NCBI GenBank assembly: GCA_018136815.1
Contig: CM030935.1
Coordinates: forward strand, 4,842,691 to 4,906,690
DNA: 64,000 nt
Source: Isochrysis galbana
Taxonomy: Eukaryota; Haptophyta; Isochrysidales; Isochrysidaceae
Direction: 5' to 3'
Part shown: positions 36,721-48,199 of the stretch, in pieces
How the letters are laid out: every line of letters starts with the position of its first letter
Position numbering within the stretch: the first letter of the stretch is position 1
The notes under the pieces: generated by a model
Seen by the model: only the letters and a program-made list of their open reading frames with translations
Databases searched by the model: none
Told to the model about the DNA's origin: nothing
Translations under genes and position numbers: made by a program

Positions 36721-38521
36721 AATATTAGAGGGAAGAACAGTGAAAGAAGTGGGTCTAGGTGCGCCGAGGCCCGAGGGGCCGTCCGATGAGATGAGAAAAG
36801 AAGAAGAAGAGTTGAATGAGAGAGAGAGAGAGAGAGACCTCTGGTCCGTCGCCGACGCAAGCAGCGAGCGCGAGCCCCTCTCTCTCTCTCTCCCCCCCTC
36901 CCCCGACGCGATCTTAATATCTAACAGGGTATACCAAGCAAGATATCTCTAAAAAATGAGCTTATTGTTTTGGTCTTGCAAAGGGGGTAACTTCTCTCGA
37001 GTACCGTCAGATTTTCTTGTCGTGGTAGTATAACCCTAGTACTGAGGGACCGTTAGAGAGCTTTGAGACTCCTGGGAGCTTTGAGTCGTAGAGAGTAGGA
37101 GTCTCAAAGCTCCCTACTCCCTAACCCTACCTAACGGCTAACGGATAACGGAGCCCCTACCCCTACCCCGCGAGGAGCGAGGGGGGTGTGCACGGTTGCT
37201 GTTACAGGCGCATGGCGCATGCTGGCTCGCCCGGTCAAAGATGAAAGATGGGGTAACGGGATAACTGGTTGTCAGTATCAGTGTCAGCTCTCAAGGTTAT
37301 GGAGCTATCACTAATATCAACACTAATATCAGCTCTCAGGAGAGTTGTGAGTTGTCCCAACCAACAACCAAATTCCCCTGTGCGCGCGCACGCGTGACGC
37401 GTGTATGGTGGGGCATGACCCTCTCCCGCATGAAGCCAACTTCAGCGTCGCTGAGTTGTGGCGGCGTCAGTGACGCGGATCACGTGCGACCGTAACTTTG
37501 TCTACAACGCCCTGTAAGAGACGCACCGCGCCTTCGGGCAATTTTGCTTGGCGGGCAACTGCTACAGCTACAGCTACAGCATCAGTTGCCTTTTGTAGTA
37601 TTTTGTTGATCGATTCGAGTTTCGAGATTTCACTTTCGTGATCCTCGGTATCCCCGACTTGTACGGGATCACCAAATCGCCCGTTCTCATCATACGGACG
37701 GCCGCCTGTCGCGCGCAATAGGTCGCCGTCGCCGTTGCAGCAGGTCATGCAAGTTGCGAGCTTGCACGGCGGCCAACGTGAGCAACCCGCACACCAAGAT
37801 GGACGCCATTGCATGCATGTGCTGCTACAGATGTGTAAGGAAATAATCTTTCCCCTCCGTTTGTGGAAAATAGGGTCCGAGCTAAATTACATTTTTAGGT
37901 CCGTCGTCCGTCGCACATTGGAAGATTGGAAGGGCATCGTCCACACACCTGACACCTGGTCTTCCACAAGGTAGCCTTAGATAGCCTATGAAGGGGAACG
38001 GTGACGATCCGCGTCAGCTATTAGTATACCCGCCTCGAAACTTTGAAAATTGCAAATAGAAAATTACAAATGGTTGCGTTTCTGCCGTTGGGGCATTCTC
38101 TCTTGTTGACCCTGCGTGTGGCGTGAAAACCGTGACATGTGCCGTACGCCGTGTAGTGTAAAAATAAATGTGCGCACTTGCGTGCTCATCATCTGTCAAT
38201 CCCCGTTTTTACTATGCAATAACAGGCCGGGACGAGGGGATTGAGAAGAGAAATGCGCTTGTGACACGACGACTAGCCGCAAGGCGGGACACAAGATGAC
38301 GAACACTTGCGCTGATGCCGTCCATGCCGCCATTGGACAAGTACAGCTGCATGGTCTATGTCGTTCCGAAGAGACGTACATCTTTGTGCTGTCGTTGTTA
38401 CCGCAGACCGTGCAAGGATGCAGTGCGCGCGCGATCTCATCGCAGGAAGACCAGACGTGTTGACTATACACTGGGCAACTCACGAAGGTGCCTTGCTCCG
38501 ATCTGAGCCATGGTGGAGAGA
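36721..38521. other. Intergenic region with one strong hairpin
   Basis: A 16-bp perfect inverted repeat (GAGCTTTGAGACTCCT at 37058-37073, complement at 37097-37112, 23-nt loop) is the clearest structure. A possible small gene is listed separately. Confidence 0.55.
37690..37809 (-). CDS. Possible small secreted-type ORF
   Basis: ATG at 37809 opens a 39-residue frame starting with a signal-peptide-like stretch (MASILVCGLLTLAAVQA) followed by a Cys and an Arg-rich tail. An overlapping frame (37467-37814) with a helical, Glu/Lys-rich end may be its continuation after a frameshift or intron. No family is recognised; this could be chance. Confidence 0.25.
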   Translation of the reverse strand: MASILVCGLLTLAAVQARNLHDLLQRRRRPIARDRRPSV

Positions 38522-38964
38522 CTAATTTGAGGCCACCGCTTTCGACTTCAGCTCGTTAAACAGGGCGGGTCTCGCATTCTCATGAATCTTGACATCCTTC
38601 TCGATCATAGGCGCCGACCGGTCAGCAGTGGTGTCGACGTGCTTGAGTGATGCGCCCGCTGCAATGCTCTTCTTCACCTCCTCCATCGGATTCGCACCGA
38701 TCTTAATGTCGTTCTCAATCATCTGTGCGCGGTAGGTCCCAATCACAGATGAGCGGCGTCGGCTGAAGGGAATGGTCAAAGGCAAGAGAGCACGGTGAGG
38801 CCAGCTAGCAGGCACACAGAGGGTTCGGCTGCGAGAGGGGAAATGGGAAAGTAGGAGTGGCTGTATGGGTGTAGACTGCGGCGCACCGGCCCACTCTTGT
38901 CGGTAGTATCGACGTGCTTCAGCGCCGGCTGTCCGCCCTCGATCTCCTTGAGGAACGCCGCCAT
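38522..38964 (-). CDS. Actobindin-like G-actin-binding protein (WH2/beta-thymosin repeats)
   Basis: Two exons, 38964-38887 and 38722-38522, with a 164-nt intron ending GCGCACAG; 92 residues, close to the 88 of Acanthamoeba actobindin. Repeat 1 is FLKEIEGGQPALKHVDTTDKSGP-like, given here as its core LKHVDTTDKSGP. Repeat 2 is EEVKKSIAAGASLKHVDTT followed by DRSAPMIEKDVKI. The LKHV element is the actin-contacting core of WH2/thymosin motifs, and each is followed by a P-x-IE-x-D-V/I-K linker as in actobindin. A final FNELKSKA helix resembles a third half-repeat. It should sequester actin monomers in the cytosol. The ATG is preceded directly by a long CT tract on the sense strand. Confidence 0.9.
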
Positions 38965-38966
<2 letters not shown>

Positions 38967-39029
<63 letters not shown>

Positions 39030-39101
39030 AGGAAGAGAGGGAGGGGGAGAGAGAGAGAGAGAGACGGAGGAGAGAGAAACAGAAGAGAGAGGGGGAGAGC
39101 G

Positions 39102-39164
<63 letters not shown>

Positions 39165-39240
39165 AGAGAGAAGAGAGCGAGAGATGGGAGGGGAGAGGGA
39201 GAAGAAAGAGGGGAAGAAGGGGAAGGGAGAGAATAGAAAA
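38967..39240. repeat. GA/CT tract upstream of the actobindin-like gene
   Basis: Nearly continuous GA on the plus strand to about 39175; on the sense strand of the gene it is CT and ends at CTCCG-ATG. Confidence 0.9.
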
Positions 39241-39508
39241 CGAGAGAACGATGTCTGCAGAGGAGAAGGGGGGGGGCGTGTGGCACCCTCTCTCTCTCTC
39301 CCTCTCCCTCTCTCTCGGCCGGGCCGTGAAGTGCTCGGTCTGTCGGGCGGGGAGGGGCGGGGAGGGGCGGGGGAGGGGGGGGGGGGGGGGGGGGGGGGGC
39401 GTGAAGAAGAAGAGGGTTTCATTCTTCATTCACAGGGGGGCGCGGGGCGCGGGGGGGGGGGGGGGGCGCGGACAATCCGAGCGCGGGGCGAGACGCCGCC
39501 GTCCGCCT

Positions 39509-40442
39509 TCTCTCTCTCTCTTCCTCCCCCCCTCTCTCTCTCTCTCCCTCTCTCTCTCTCTCTCCCCCCCCCCTCTCTCTCTCTCTCCCTCTCTCTCTCT
39601 CTCTCCCCCCCCCCTCTCTCTCTCCCTCTCTCTCTCTCTCTCCCCCCCCCCCCTCTCTCTCCTCTCTCTCTCTCTCCCTCTCTCTCTCTCTCTCCCCCCC
39701 CCCCTCTCTCTCTCCCTCTCTCTCTCTCTCTCCCCTCTCTCTCTCTCTCTCCCCCCCCCCCTCTCTCTCTCCCCCCCCTCTCTCTCTCTCCCTCTCTCTC
39801 TCTCTCTCCCCCCCCTCTCTCTCTCTCCCTCTCACTCTCTCTCTCTCCCCTCTTTCTCTCTCTCTCCCTCTCTCTCTCTCTCCCCCCCCCCCCTCTCTCT
39901 CTCCCTCTCTCTCTCTCTCTCCCCCCCCCCCCTCTCTCTCTCCCTCTCTCTCTCTCTCTCCCTCTCTCTCTCTCTCTCCCCCCCTCTCTCTCTCTCTCCC
40001 TCCCTCTCTCTCTCTCTCCCCCCCCCCCTCTCTCTCTCCCTCTCTCTCTCTCTCTCCCCCCCCCCTCTCTCTCTCTCCCTCTCACTCTCTCTCTCTCCCC
40101 CTCTTTCTCTCTCTCTCCCTCTCTCTCTCTCTCCCCCCCCCTCTCTCTCCCTCTCTCTCTCTCTCTCCCCCCCCCCCCTCTCTCTCCCTCTCTCTCTCTC
40201 TCTCCCCCCCCCCCTCTCTCTCTCCCTCTCTCTCTCTCTCTCCTTCTCTCTCTCTCTCTCCCCCCCCCCCTCTCTCTCTCTCCCCTCTCTCTCTCTCTCC
40301 CTCTCTCTCTCTCTCTCCCCCCCCCTCTCTCTCTCTCCCCCCCCCTCTCTCTCTCTCCCCCCCCCCCTCTCTCTCTCCCCCCCCCCTCTCTCTCTCCCTC
40401 TCTCTCTCTCTCTCCCCCCCTCTCCCTCTCTCTCTCTCTCTG
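39509..40442. repeat. Compound CT/poly-C satellite, about 930 bp
   Basis: Alternating blocks of (TC)n, CCC, (TC)n and runs of 6-11 C with a repeat length near 36-40 bp, about two dozen units. All long open frames over this interval are translations of the repeat. The pyrimidine mirror symmetry could adopt triplex or i-motif forms. Confidence 0.9.
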
Positions 40443-41039
40443 ATCGGTGGAGTCCGTTGAGTGGCGTCCGTGAGGAAGGCGTGGGGGGGCGGCGCGAGCT
40501 GTGAGACTCCTACCTACGTAGGTCGTAGTCGTAGGTCCTACAATCTAACGATCTCACTCACTACCACTAGAGCACTAGAGCACTAGAGGCTGCCGCTTCG
40601 TGGGCGTGCCCCTGTTCCCCCCCCAGGCAATCACGGCCCCCAGGAAGGAGGAGGAAGAGGGAAGAGGGAGGGGAGGGGGGAGGGGCAGCTCTCCCCTCCG
40701 GCGTTTACCTGTCTTCTCGCCCCGTTTGGGAAAGAGAAGACGGGGGCGCCACGGCTAAGGCTAAGTAAGATGTTAGTTAGTAGATGTTAGATACAAATCG
40801 TGCACATCGGCTAACATATGAGATACGAATAGTGAGATTTGCCAGGTTGATACCTACTATCTAGATATGAGAGATTAGGCTAACACGCTCACAAGCTTGA
40901 CGCCGACCACCGCGCCGAAGTCACGGTGGCGAGATCTACTCTTATACTTCACGCCGCGGGGCCGAGAGGTGGAGGCAGGGGCCGCGCTTTTCCCGCCAAA
41001 ACGGGCGGCCCCCGCGCCTTTGCCCCCCCCCCCCCCCCC
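40443..41039. other. Intergenic, with an inverted DR3 fragment
   Basis: 40640-40750 is the reverse complement of the end of DR3 (the TTACCTGTCTTCTCGCCCCG block). No gene is seen. Confidence 0.6.
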
Positions 41040-41313
41040 CTCTTCTTCCTTTCTTTACTACCTACCTCTCTTCTCTCTTCCTCCTTCATGACCTCTCCTC
41101 CCCCATCTTCTCGCTCTCCCCTCTCTTCTCTTATTTACTCCGGGCTCTTTTTTTATCCCTCCCAGGTCTCTCTCCCTCTCCCCGCCTACCTCTCTCGTCC
41201 CGCCCCTCTCCCCGCAACCAACCCTCTCTCTCCCCCACTTCCTCCCCTCCTCTCCCCCTTCCCCCCTCTCTCTTCTCCCCCCTCCCCCTCCCCCTTGCCT
41301 CCACCAGCAGCGG
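41040..41313 (+). promoter_or_regulatory. CT-rich leader before the alpha-solenoid gene
   Basis: Pyrimidine-rich tract ending shortly before GCAGCGG-ATG at 41314; probable promoter or 5' UTR, as at other genes in the window. Confidence 0.5.
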
Positions 41314-44300
41314 ATGGGCAGCTCACCCCTCGCTTTCCTCGGCTCGCTCGCCTCGGCGGTCGAGCTGGACGCGCTCTGCCAAGGCAGGGCAGACGAGCAC
41401 ATCGAGTGGTGCATCCACGCGCTACGAGGATCAGGACAGCCGGCTGGCGCTCTGCGCAGAGCAATCGAGGCAGCGTTTGCTGCGGAGGTGTGCCGCGGCC
41501 GCTTGGAGGAGCCTCTCCCTCTCCTCCTGCTGCTTCGTACGGCACTCTGCCTCGCCAGCTCATTTCAGACGGCGGCGGAGGGCCACGCTACCCTCGGCCT
41601 CATGCTTGGCGCTGCGTGCGCCGCGCTCGACGCCAGCAAGCCGGGATACGCACGCAGCCTGCTCTGCAGGATGACGAGAGACCTTGCGCTCGCGCACGAC
41701 GAGTTGCTCGCGCTCGCGGCGGGCGGGAGGGCGGAGCTGCTCGCCAGCACTGCCTTTGCCTACAGCTGCGAGCGCGCGCTTGCTGGCGCCGTCGGAGGTG
41801 CATCAGCACCAGCGGAGCCGAGCGGCGCAGCGCACACGCACGCTGCCAGCTCTGAGCATAGCAGTCTCCAGTCGCCCCACGATATTTGCGCGCACTGGCG
41901 GCCGGAAGCGTGCCTGGCGCTCGAGCTGGTGGCGGGTCTGCCAACAGTGAAGTGTGCTGTGGGTGAAGGAGCGACAACGGGCAGAGAAGACCCATCGGCG
42001 TTCCAGCTTAGGGCTCTGCTGGACCTCGCCTTTTCGCACGCTGCGGCTCTCATGCACTGTGGATGTGCTTCCATCCGGCGGATGGCACTGCAGTCAGCAC
42101 GTCAGATGCTGGGCGGCGAGCTTGGCGGTGAGGATGCGGGCAATGCTTCCTCAGGCGGCGGGACAGAGGATCTCGCCTGGAAAGTGGATGACCGGTGGAA
42201 GCCGTGCTCCAAGACGGACGCAGACTCACAGGGCGATTCGCTCTTTGGATGCGATTCCGACGCCACAGAGCCGGACGATGGACGTAGCGAGGATGCGGGA
42301 CTCGACGTCTCCCGACAGGCCTGTCTCCGCTCAGCGATCCTGGTGGGCAGTGATTGCGAGGATGTTGAGGTGCGCATCCACTGCCTTAGTGCTGCAGTGG
42401 GCATGCGCTATCGACTCATCCACGACTCATCATGTGCACATCTTGTGCTCTGGCGTGCGATTGAACGGGCTCACGCGCAGCAAAGGTCGGGACAAGCAGG
42501 CGACGCAAGCCGCGAAAAGGGAGAGGAAACCGTCTCGCGCCCGAGATCACACGGCGAGCTGCAAGCACATTCAGTTTCCCTTGCAGGACGGCTCGTCATG
42601 CTGGTCGAGGGGGGCGGCACGGCCGCCACTTGGTCACCTCTCATTCGGCTGCATGCTGTGCTGCTTCAGGGGGGTATCGACGGCGTGCGCGCCTTGTGGC
42701 CGCAGTTGGGCGACTGGTGGACGGAGTGTGGCTGCTGGACCACGCCGGAGCGGGAGTTGCAAGAGTTGGGTGTGCCTGGCGATACGCCTCGGCGATGGCC
42801 ATGGTTCTCACAACTCGTGCGCCAGGCGGTGCGTCACCCAAGCTCAAGGGTGCGTAGATGGGTGGCATGCAAACTTCTCGAGCGCATTGCGCGCACGCTG
42901 CCAGCACTTGATGATGAACGCGGGCGCGCGCGCATGCCGTTGCCACCGCCAGACTTTTTGCTCTCCAATTTGGTGCCGCTGCTCTCGAGCCCCGACTGTT
43001 ACGGTCCAAAGACGCCCCGCTCTGGACAGGCCCGGCTCACTGACGCACTCGCACGGGCTCTGCCTTCGTACGTGTGTGCTCTCCGCGAGAGCGAAGGCAT
43101 CGATGCTGCGGCGGCATTCGTCACCGGCATTGCGCGAGCGATTGCCGACTCCGCGCCGTTCGTCCCTGCCGTCGGCTTGCTGCGCGCACTGTCCTCCGTT
43201 GGTTCGCAGAGCTGCGTGAGGGGCGTGCTGTCCTCTGACGGCATCGGCCTTCTGCGGGCGGCCGGTGATCGGTTCTGCCAGAGCTCATCGGCCACTTTGC
43301 TGCTGGAAGAGGTGCGCGACTACACGCTCGCGACGCTTACTCAGCTCGCAACGCCCTCGGCCTCTTGTTTGTACGACGCCGTGCGCTTGGCGTGCGCTTC
43401 TCCACGCGCCTCGCTAGAGCGTGCAATGCCCGCGCTCGTCGAGTGGATCGTGTCTGAGCCGATGTGTGCAGGCTCGGGCTGGTCACCGGCGGTATGGCTG
43501 GAGAGGCAACTCACCTACACGTTTGAGGAATATTTTGGCTACTGTACGCGCGTCGGCCGCGACGCCCTGGGCGCAATGGGCCGCGCGGAACTTAGCCGCG
43601 CTGTGGCAGACGCACAGACGGTGGCGTGGTGTGCGAGGCTCGGGATGAATGAGATCCTCCTCCCGCACGGCCACGAATTATGTGCGAAAGCGCTCCTTGA
43701 GCCTCTCTGTCAGCGACTTGCTCGCGCTCGGCGGCACGTCTACGCCCACCCTTTGGAGGCACCTAGAATGTTGTTCCTGCTTGCCGAGCTGCTCCCAGCG
43801 TGCGCCCAGATGCCGGCCGCAGCTCGGTCCATCTCCTTGTGTATAGATGCCCTCAAGTGGTTTGCGGTTGGGTTGAAGTGTGAGTTGTGCTCGGGCATAA
43901 GGATCTGCGAGTGCAACTCTTGCGCATCGCAGGTTGCAACGCATTTCAGGGTGGGCGCGCACTCGCTTGACCGAGAATGTATCGACGCCCGGGCAGCAAT
44001 CTGCGCCTGTGGCGCAAGTACATGCCTGTATAGGCTCGATAGGATGTCGTGCTTTGCTTCGCTGGGGCCGGCGCTCCTCCGGCCGTGCATGTGTACTTGC
44101 GGCGGCACTGGCCTCGGAGGCAACGATGAGAACCAGTGCTCCGATCTACCAGCACCGGCATCTCAAGGAGCGCCCGAGGTGCAGGTGGGCTGCCGTTCCG
44201 ACTGCTGTAGCGACTCCGAGGCAAGTGAGGGTGATGCCGAGGTGTGTAGGCCTCGTGTGCAAGTGCGGCTAGGAGTGACATGCCGCGAGAAGCTCGCAGA

Positions 44301-44397
44301 CGCCATCGCTTGGCCTCGGCAGCCCACAAGTTGGATGTATTGCGCGAGTGAGGCAGCTAGAGAGGTGGCCCGGCGCCCTAGTGCTGTCGCGATGTGA
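41314..44397 (+). CDS. Large helical-repeat (HEAT-like) protein with a Cys-rich C-terminal region, function unknown
   Basis: Single exon of 1027 residues, the longest intact host frame besides the nuclease-helicase. Much of the chain is Leu/Ala-rich amphipathic helices in pairs, for example SRVRRWVACKLLERIA (about residue 510) and neighbours, which is typical of HEAT/ARM solenoids. An acidic, Ser-rich loop (about 290-330) interrupts it. The last 200 residues are unusually rich in cysteine: CELCSGIRICECNSC, CACGASTC, RPCMCTCGG and CRSDCCSD, spaced in pairs that could bind several zinc ions or form disulfides. I do not recognise the family. Coding character is supported by uninterrupted length, GC-rich third positions and the CT leader. 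Such solenoids often scaffold larger complexes, but nothing here identifies a partner. Confidence 0.8.
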   Translation: MGSSPLAFLGSLASAVELDALCQGRADEHIEWCIHALRGSGQPAGALRRAIEAAFAAEVCRGRLEEPLPLLLLLRTALCLASSFQTAAEGHATLGLMLGAACAALDASKPGYARSLLCRMTRDLALAHDELLALAAGGRAELLASTAFAYSCERALAGAVGGASAPAEPSGAAHTHAASSEHSSLQSPHDICAHWRPEACLALELVAGLPTVKCAVGEGATTGREDPSAFQLRALLDLAFSHAAALMHCGCASIRRMALQSARQMLGGELGGEDAGNASSGGGTEDLAWKVDDRWKPCSKTDADSQGDSLFGCDSDATEPDDGRSEDAGLDVSRQACLRSAILVGSDCEDVEVRIHCLSAAVGMRYRLIHDSSCAHLVLWRAIERAHAQQRSGQAGDASREKGEETVSRPRSHGELQAHSVSLAGRLVMLVEGGGTAATWSPLIRLHAVLLQGGIDGVRALWPQLGDWWTECGCWTTPERELQELGVPGDTPRRWPWFSQLVRQAVRHPSSRVRRWVACKLLERIARTLPALDDERGRARMPLPPPDFLLSNLVPLLSSPDCYGPKTPRSGQARLTDALARALPSYVCALRESEGIDAAAAFVTGIARAIADSAPFVPAVGLLRALSSVGSQSCVRGVLSSDGIGLLRAAGDRFCQSSSATLLLEEVRDYTLATLTQLATPSASCLYDAVRLACASPRASLERAMPALVEWIVSEPMCAGSGWSPAVWLERQLTYTFEEYFGYCTRVGRDALGAMGRAELSRAVADAQTVAWCARLGMNEILLPHGHELCAKALLEPLCQRLARARRHVYAHPLEAPRMLFLLAELLPACAQMPAAARSISLCIDALKWFAVGLKCELCSGIRICECNSCASQVATHFRVGAHSLDRECIDARAAICACGASTCLYRLDRMSCFASLGPALLRPCMCTCGGTGLGGNDENQCSDLPAPASQGAPEVQVGCRSDCCSDSEASEGDAEVCRPRVQVRLGVTCREKLADAIAWPRQPTSWMYCASEAAREVARRPSAVAM

Positions 44398-45641
44398 TGG
44401 ACGGATTCGCGATCGATGGCGCATCAATAAAACGATGCTTTCACTGTGCCGTAAACGCGCCTGCGCACAAGAGCATTAGCGCCACTAGCACGTGGTGTAC
44501 CGCACTTCGCGCTTCTATGGCTAGCCTGCCTCTAGCTCTAGACCTAGCACTCGCCTGCTTTCTTCGTGCATACTGAAGCGAGCGCACGCACGCAGCTAGA
44601 CCTAGCACTCGCCAGGTTTCTCGGTGCATATGAAGCGAGCATGCACGAAAAGCGTGCGCTCGCTCGCTCCACAGTTGCCTGTAGGCGCGCGGAAGCGAAG
44701 ACGAAAACGTCTTTCGGCAATCTTTTATTCTTATTAGCGCCTTTCAGATTCAGAGGCTGCGGGACCTCGTGCAACCCGATTGGCGCGGATGAGCCAGCCA
44801 TGCTTTCACAGCTGAGGAAGCCCACGGCGGGTAATTACCAGCAGCGAGAGCGCGAGAGCAAGCAATTTCAGTAGGAGTAAGAGGATCTAATCAACTAAAT
44901 CTTAGTTCTAAGTTCAAACTTAGTACTTAGTTGTGCTTGTGCTTGTGCCTAGGCGGAATGAGTAATGACGAGTGGAGGCTGGGCTGGCTCGACGGCAGAG
45001 GCGGCCGGAGGCGAGGGCTGTGGCGAATCCATCGGCGTTGTGGTTGTTGTCGGGGTGGGCATCGATCCGTTTGGGTTTGGCGGCCTTCGGAGTCCCAAGC
45101 ACCGCACGTTTCTTGCTCTTCGCATCAAACGTGCATTGAATTTGAATCAAAGGCGGATTATCGCGCTGGCAATTTGCGCTTGGCGACCGCATTTTGCATT
45201 TTATTATACCGCATTCAACATTCACAATACTACTGGGATCCAACATCCAACATCTCGAAACAACACGGACCAAGCTAATGTGTCCTGTTCACCACAGCAC
45301 ACTACCTTTCATCCCGATTGCACATGGCAACAGATTGACTGAAACGAGCACATCAAGGGGCGACACACAAAAACCGATGACGGGGGCGAGAAACGAGATA
45401 CGCGCATCGCTCGAGCGGAGTGATGGAGGATGCGTAATGGAAAAGGGGGCAACACGCACACCGGCTTTCACAATACTAGATACGAGGCCATCTGTCCTCC
45501 GGGAATTGAGGGGAACTAGATACACTGATAGAGCGTGCGCGCGACGCCTTGGGGCTAGAGCGCCCTCCAATAGCACGACCTCGGCTACGCGCGCGCGCGA
45601 TCCGGACCCTATGGTCGCTCATGCGAGACATGCGTGGCAGT
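44398..45641. other. Intergenic, with a 61-bp tandem duplication
   Basis: Two copies of CTAGACCTAGCACTCGCC...TGCATA.TGAAGCGAGC lie at about 44537-44640. No gene is supported. Confidence 0.6.
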
Positions 45642-46499
45642 TTACCAGCCGACGTCGCCACCGATGACGACGTCACCGCCGATGACGGCCTCGGACGAGA
45701 TGTCGGGGTTGATGAAGTAGGGAACGACGGAGGCGGTCATGGGGAACTCAACCGGCGCGGTATTGACGCAACGGACGACGTTGCCGGAGCCTGGCGTCTT
45801 GAGGATGCAGAAGAAGGGGCGATCGAGGCCATCCTCGGTGTAGAGCTCAATGACTTGCTTGTTGTTATTGGGGCCTTGAAGGAGCTCGATACGCGCGTTG
45901 AGCGGCCGGCCGTCAGTCTTGAGCAGGATCTGGACGGAGTCCACCGACGGGTCGAAGGGGTAGGTGCGGAGGGCGCCACCCTGGATGGTCATCGAGGACG
46001 AGATGCACTCGTTCGTCGGCTGGTCAATGCTGTCGGGCCGGACGCGGGCGGCAAAGGGGAACTCGAGCTGGCCGATGTTGCGGATGGCGACGGTGTTGGG
46101 GCCGCGAGGCGTCTCAACGACGGCCGAGAAAGGGCGAACCTGGCCGTTCTCGTTGTAGACGCGCATCTTGACGGGTGTGTTGTCGGGGCCGTGCCAGAGC
46201 TCGATGTCGGCATCCAGCGGTCGTCCCTCGGTGCTTAGCTCGACCTGGACCTGCTCGACGGCGGGCGAGCGGTAGGACCAGGTGCGGAGAGAACCGCCTT
46301 GGACGAGGATCGCGTCGGCAGCGTTGGGCACCTTGCTCTGGATGGTGCGGCCGAGGTAGCGGGGGGCATCGAGGGGAGTGGGCGGGGCCTCGCGGCTCTG
46401 CGTGGGGACCATCTGCATGGCGGGCGGCGCCATGCGCAGCCCGCGCGTCGCGGGTGCGGAGAGCTGGAGCGCGGGGACGAGGAGGTTGAGGTAGAGCAT
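45642..46499 (-). CDS. Paralogue of the two-domain protein at 4364-5227
   Basis: Single exon, 285 residues. From ILVQGGSLRTW to the end it is nearly collinear and mostly identical with the protein at 4364-5227. The same two internal repeats are present (ILVQGGSLRTW and TIQGGALRTY), as is the GGDVVIGG tail. The N-terminal 60 residues differ in sequence but keep the plan: a short hydrophobic start (MLYLNLLVPALQL), then a basic Ala/Pro/Met-rich segment. CT-rich sequence precedes it on its sense strand, and a CCCCACAG just upstream of the ATG could be a 5' UTR splice acceptor. Coordinated duplication of promoter and gene, or gene conversion of the body, would explain the high identity. No known function is recognised. 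Confidence 0.87.
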   Translation of the reverse strand: MLYLNLLVPALQLSAPATRGLRMAPPAMQMVPTQSREAPPTPLDAPRYLGRTIQSKVPNAADAILVQGGSLRTWSYRSPAVEQVQVELSTEGRPLDADIELWHGPDNTPVKMRVYNENGQVRPFSAVVETPRGPNTVAIRNIGQLEFPFAARVRPDSIDQPTNECISSSMTIQGGALRTYPFDPSVDSVQILLKTDGRPLNARIELLQGPNNNKQVIELYTEDGLDRPFFCILKTPGSGNVVRCVNTAPVEFPMTASVVPYFINPDISSEAVIGGDVVIGGDVGW

Positions 46500-46789
46500 T
46501 GGGGCGAGGAGGCTGTGGGGGAGTGGGGAGGGAGGAGAGGGGAGAAGGGGGTGGGGGGGGGCAAGAAGGAGAACGGGGGCGGAAGGAGATATGTGGGAGA
46601 CGTGTGGAGGGAGAGAGGGGGGGTGGGGGTGGGGGGAGGGAGGGAGAGAGAGAGAGACGGAGAGAGAATAGGCTGAGAGAAAGAGAGAGAGAGGTTAGGG
46701 AGAGACGTTTGGGGCCGGGGGGGGGGAGTGAGAGAGGGGCCGGGGGGGGGGGGGGGGGGAAGAGAGAGAGAGAGCGAGAGAGAGAGAGA

Positions 46790-46884
<95 letters not shown>

Positions 46885-47640
46885 CGAGAGAGAGAAGCGA
46901 GATAGAGAAGGGAGAGAAGAGAGAAGAGAGAAGAGGGAGAAGGCGCGCTCCGATGCGAGAGGGGTTGCCTCTGCCCCCCCCCCCCCCCCGCCCCCCCCGC
47001 GCGGGCGCGCCACGCGAGAACCGCGGAGAGGCCGCGAGAAGGTCGCAGAGGCCGCGCGAAGCCCGTCGAGGGGGACGGAAGGTTGTCGACGCCATCGGAA
47101 GTTGGTCGACGCGGCACAGCACCCCTTCCCCCCCCGCGCTCCACCCCAGATCTCACATATCTCCTCGCGCGCGAGGGGGGGGGGCGCGCGCGGGGGGGGG
47201 GGGAGCTAGCGGGAGCAGGCTGCGCCGCCCCCCCCCCCCCGCCCCCCCCGCGCCTTCCCCCCCCCTGCCGCGCGCGCGAGGTTCCCCTCCGCGTGCCTAC
47301 GATGGACTTCCCCCCCCCGCCTGGAAGACGAGAGAAGCCGCTCCGGCGTCGCGAGAGCCCGATCCCTCCGAGGGGCCGGCCGTTTTTTCTTCTCTTATGG
47401 GGCGGTGGGGGGGGGGGGGGGGGGGGGGCGGGGGCTGCCTCACTCCTGCGGGGTGCCTCTGGCGGGTCTCCGCACATCGGACCAAAAAAAGTCCGCTGCA
47501 GGGCTCAAGAAGGTCCCAACAAGAGGCCCCCTCAATAGCACCTGGGGCGCTCTAGGGGCTTTATTGGGGCCTCGTTGCAAAAGGTGAAACGCGCGTTCTC
47601 CTCTCCAAGAGTGGCTCGACTTGCCTTCTCCTCTGCAGTT
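46500..47640. repeat. Low-complexity GA, G-run and C-run region
   Basis: GA microsatellite at about 46795-46880 and several homopolymer runs of G and C to about 47430. Long frames on both strands are repeat artefacts. On the minus strand the first part serves as CT leader for the gene at 46499. Confidence 0.85.
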
Positions 47641-48199
47641 CACGGGGAGACGGGGAGGGGCGCGCGATGCCGACGCGCCCTTTCACCGCGCAGGAGTTGG
47701 AGGATGCAGAGCTGGCCATGCTCCTGGCCCAGCTGAGGCGCAATCAATTGGCGCCGGCGCAATCTTGGATGGCTGGAGTTTGCACACCGCGCATCCGAGC
47801 GCGTCGAGCGAGAGGGTGCAACTCGAGGTTCCCTTTTTTTGTCACGTCCCCCCCGACTATTTAGGTATATAATTTCTACTGACCCCTAACTTCGCCCCTA
47901 ACTCGGGAATTTTTGAGAGCACCCTCGCCTTCCTCCACGATCGCCCGCCCTTGTCCCTTGTTGAAGAATGCAACCATGCCCGCTGCCCTTGTTGAAGAAT
48001 GCAACCATGTGGGCGTCCGACTGCTGACGTCCGCCCTTGCACGCGCATGGGCAGCACGCCGGGTAGATGGCGACGTCTTCAGAAGACTTCACATCGTTTC
48101 AACGCGATTTGCTTCAAAGGAAGAAGCAAGCGATTCCCCAGGAGTTTGCAGGATGCACTTCGCCCCAGTGACCGCCACTCCACCTGCAAGCGTGTGAAT
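47641..48199. other. No gene recognised
   Basis: Contains a short direct repeat CCTTGTTGAAGAATGCAACC (47956 and 47988 area). A short frame at 47667-47864 is unsupported. Confidence 0.5.
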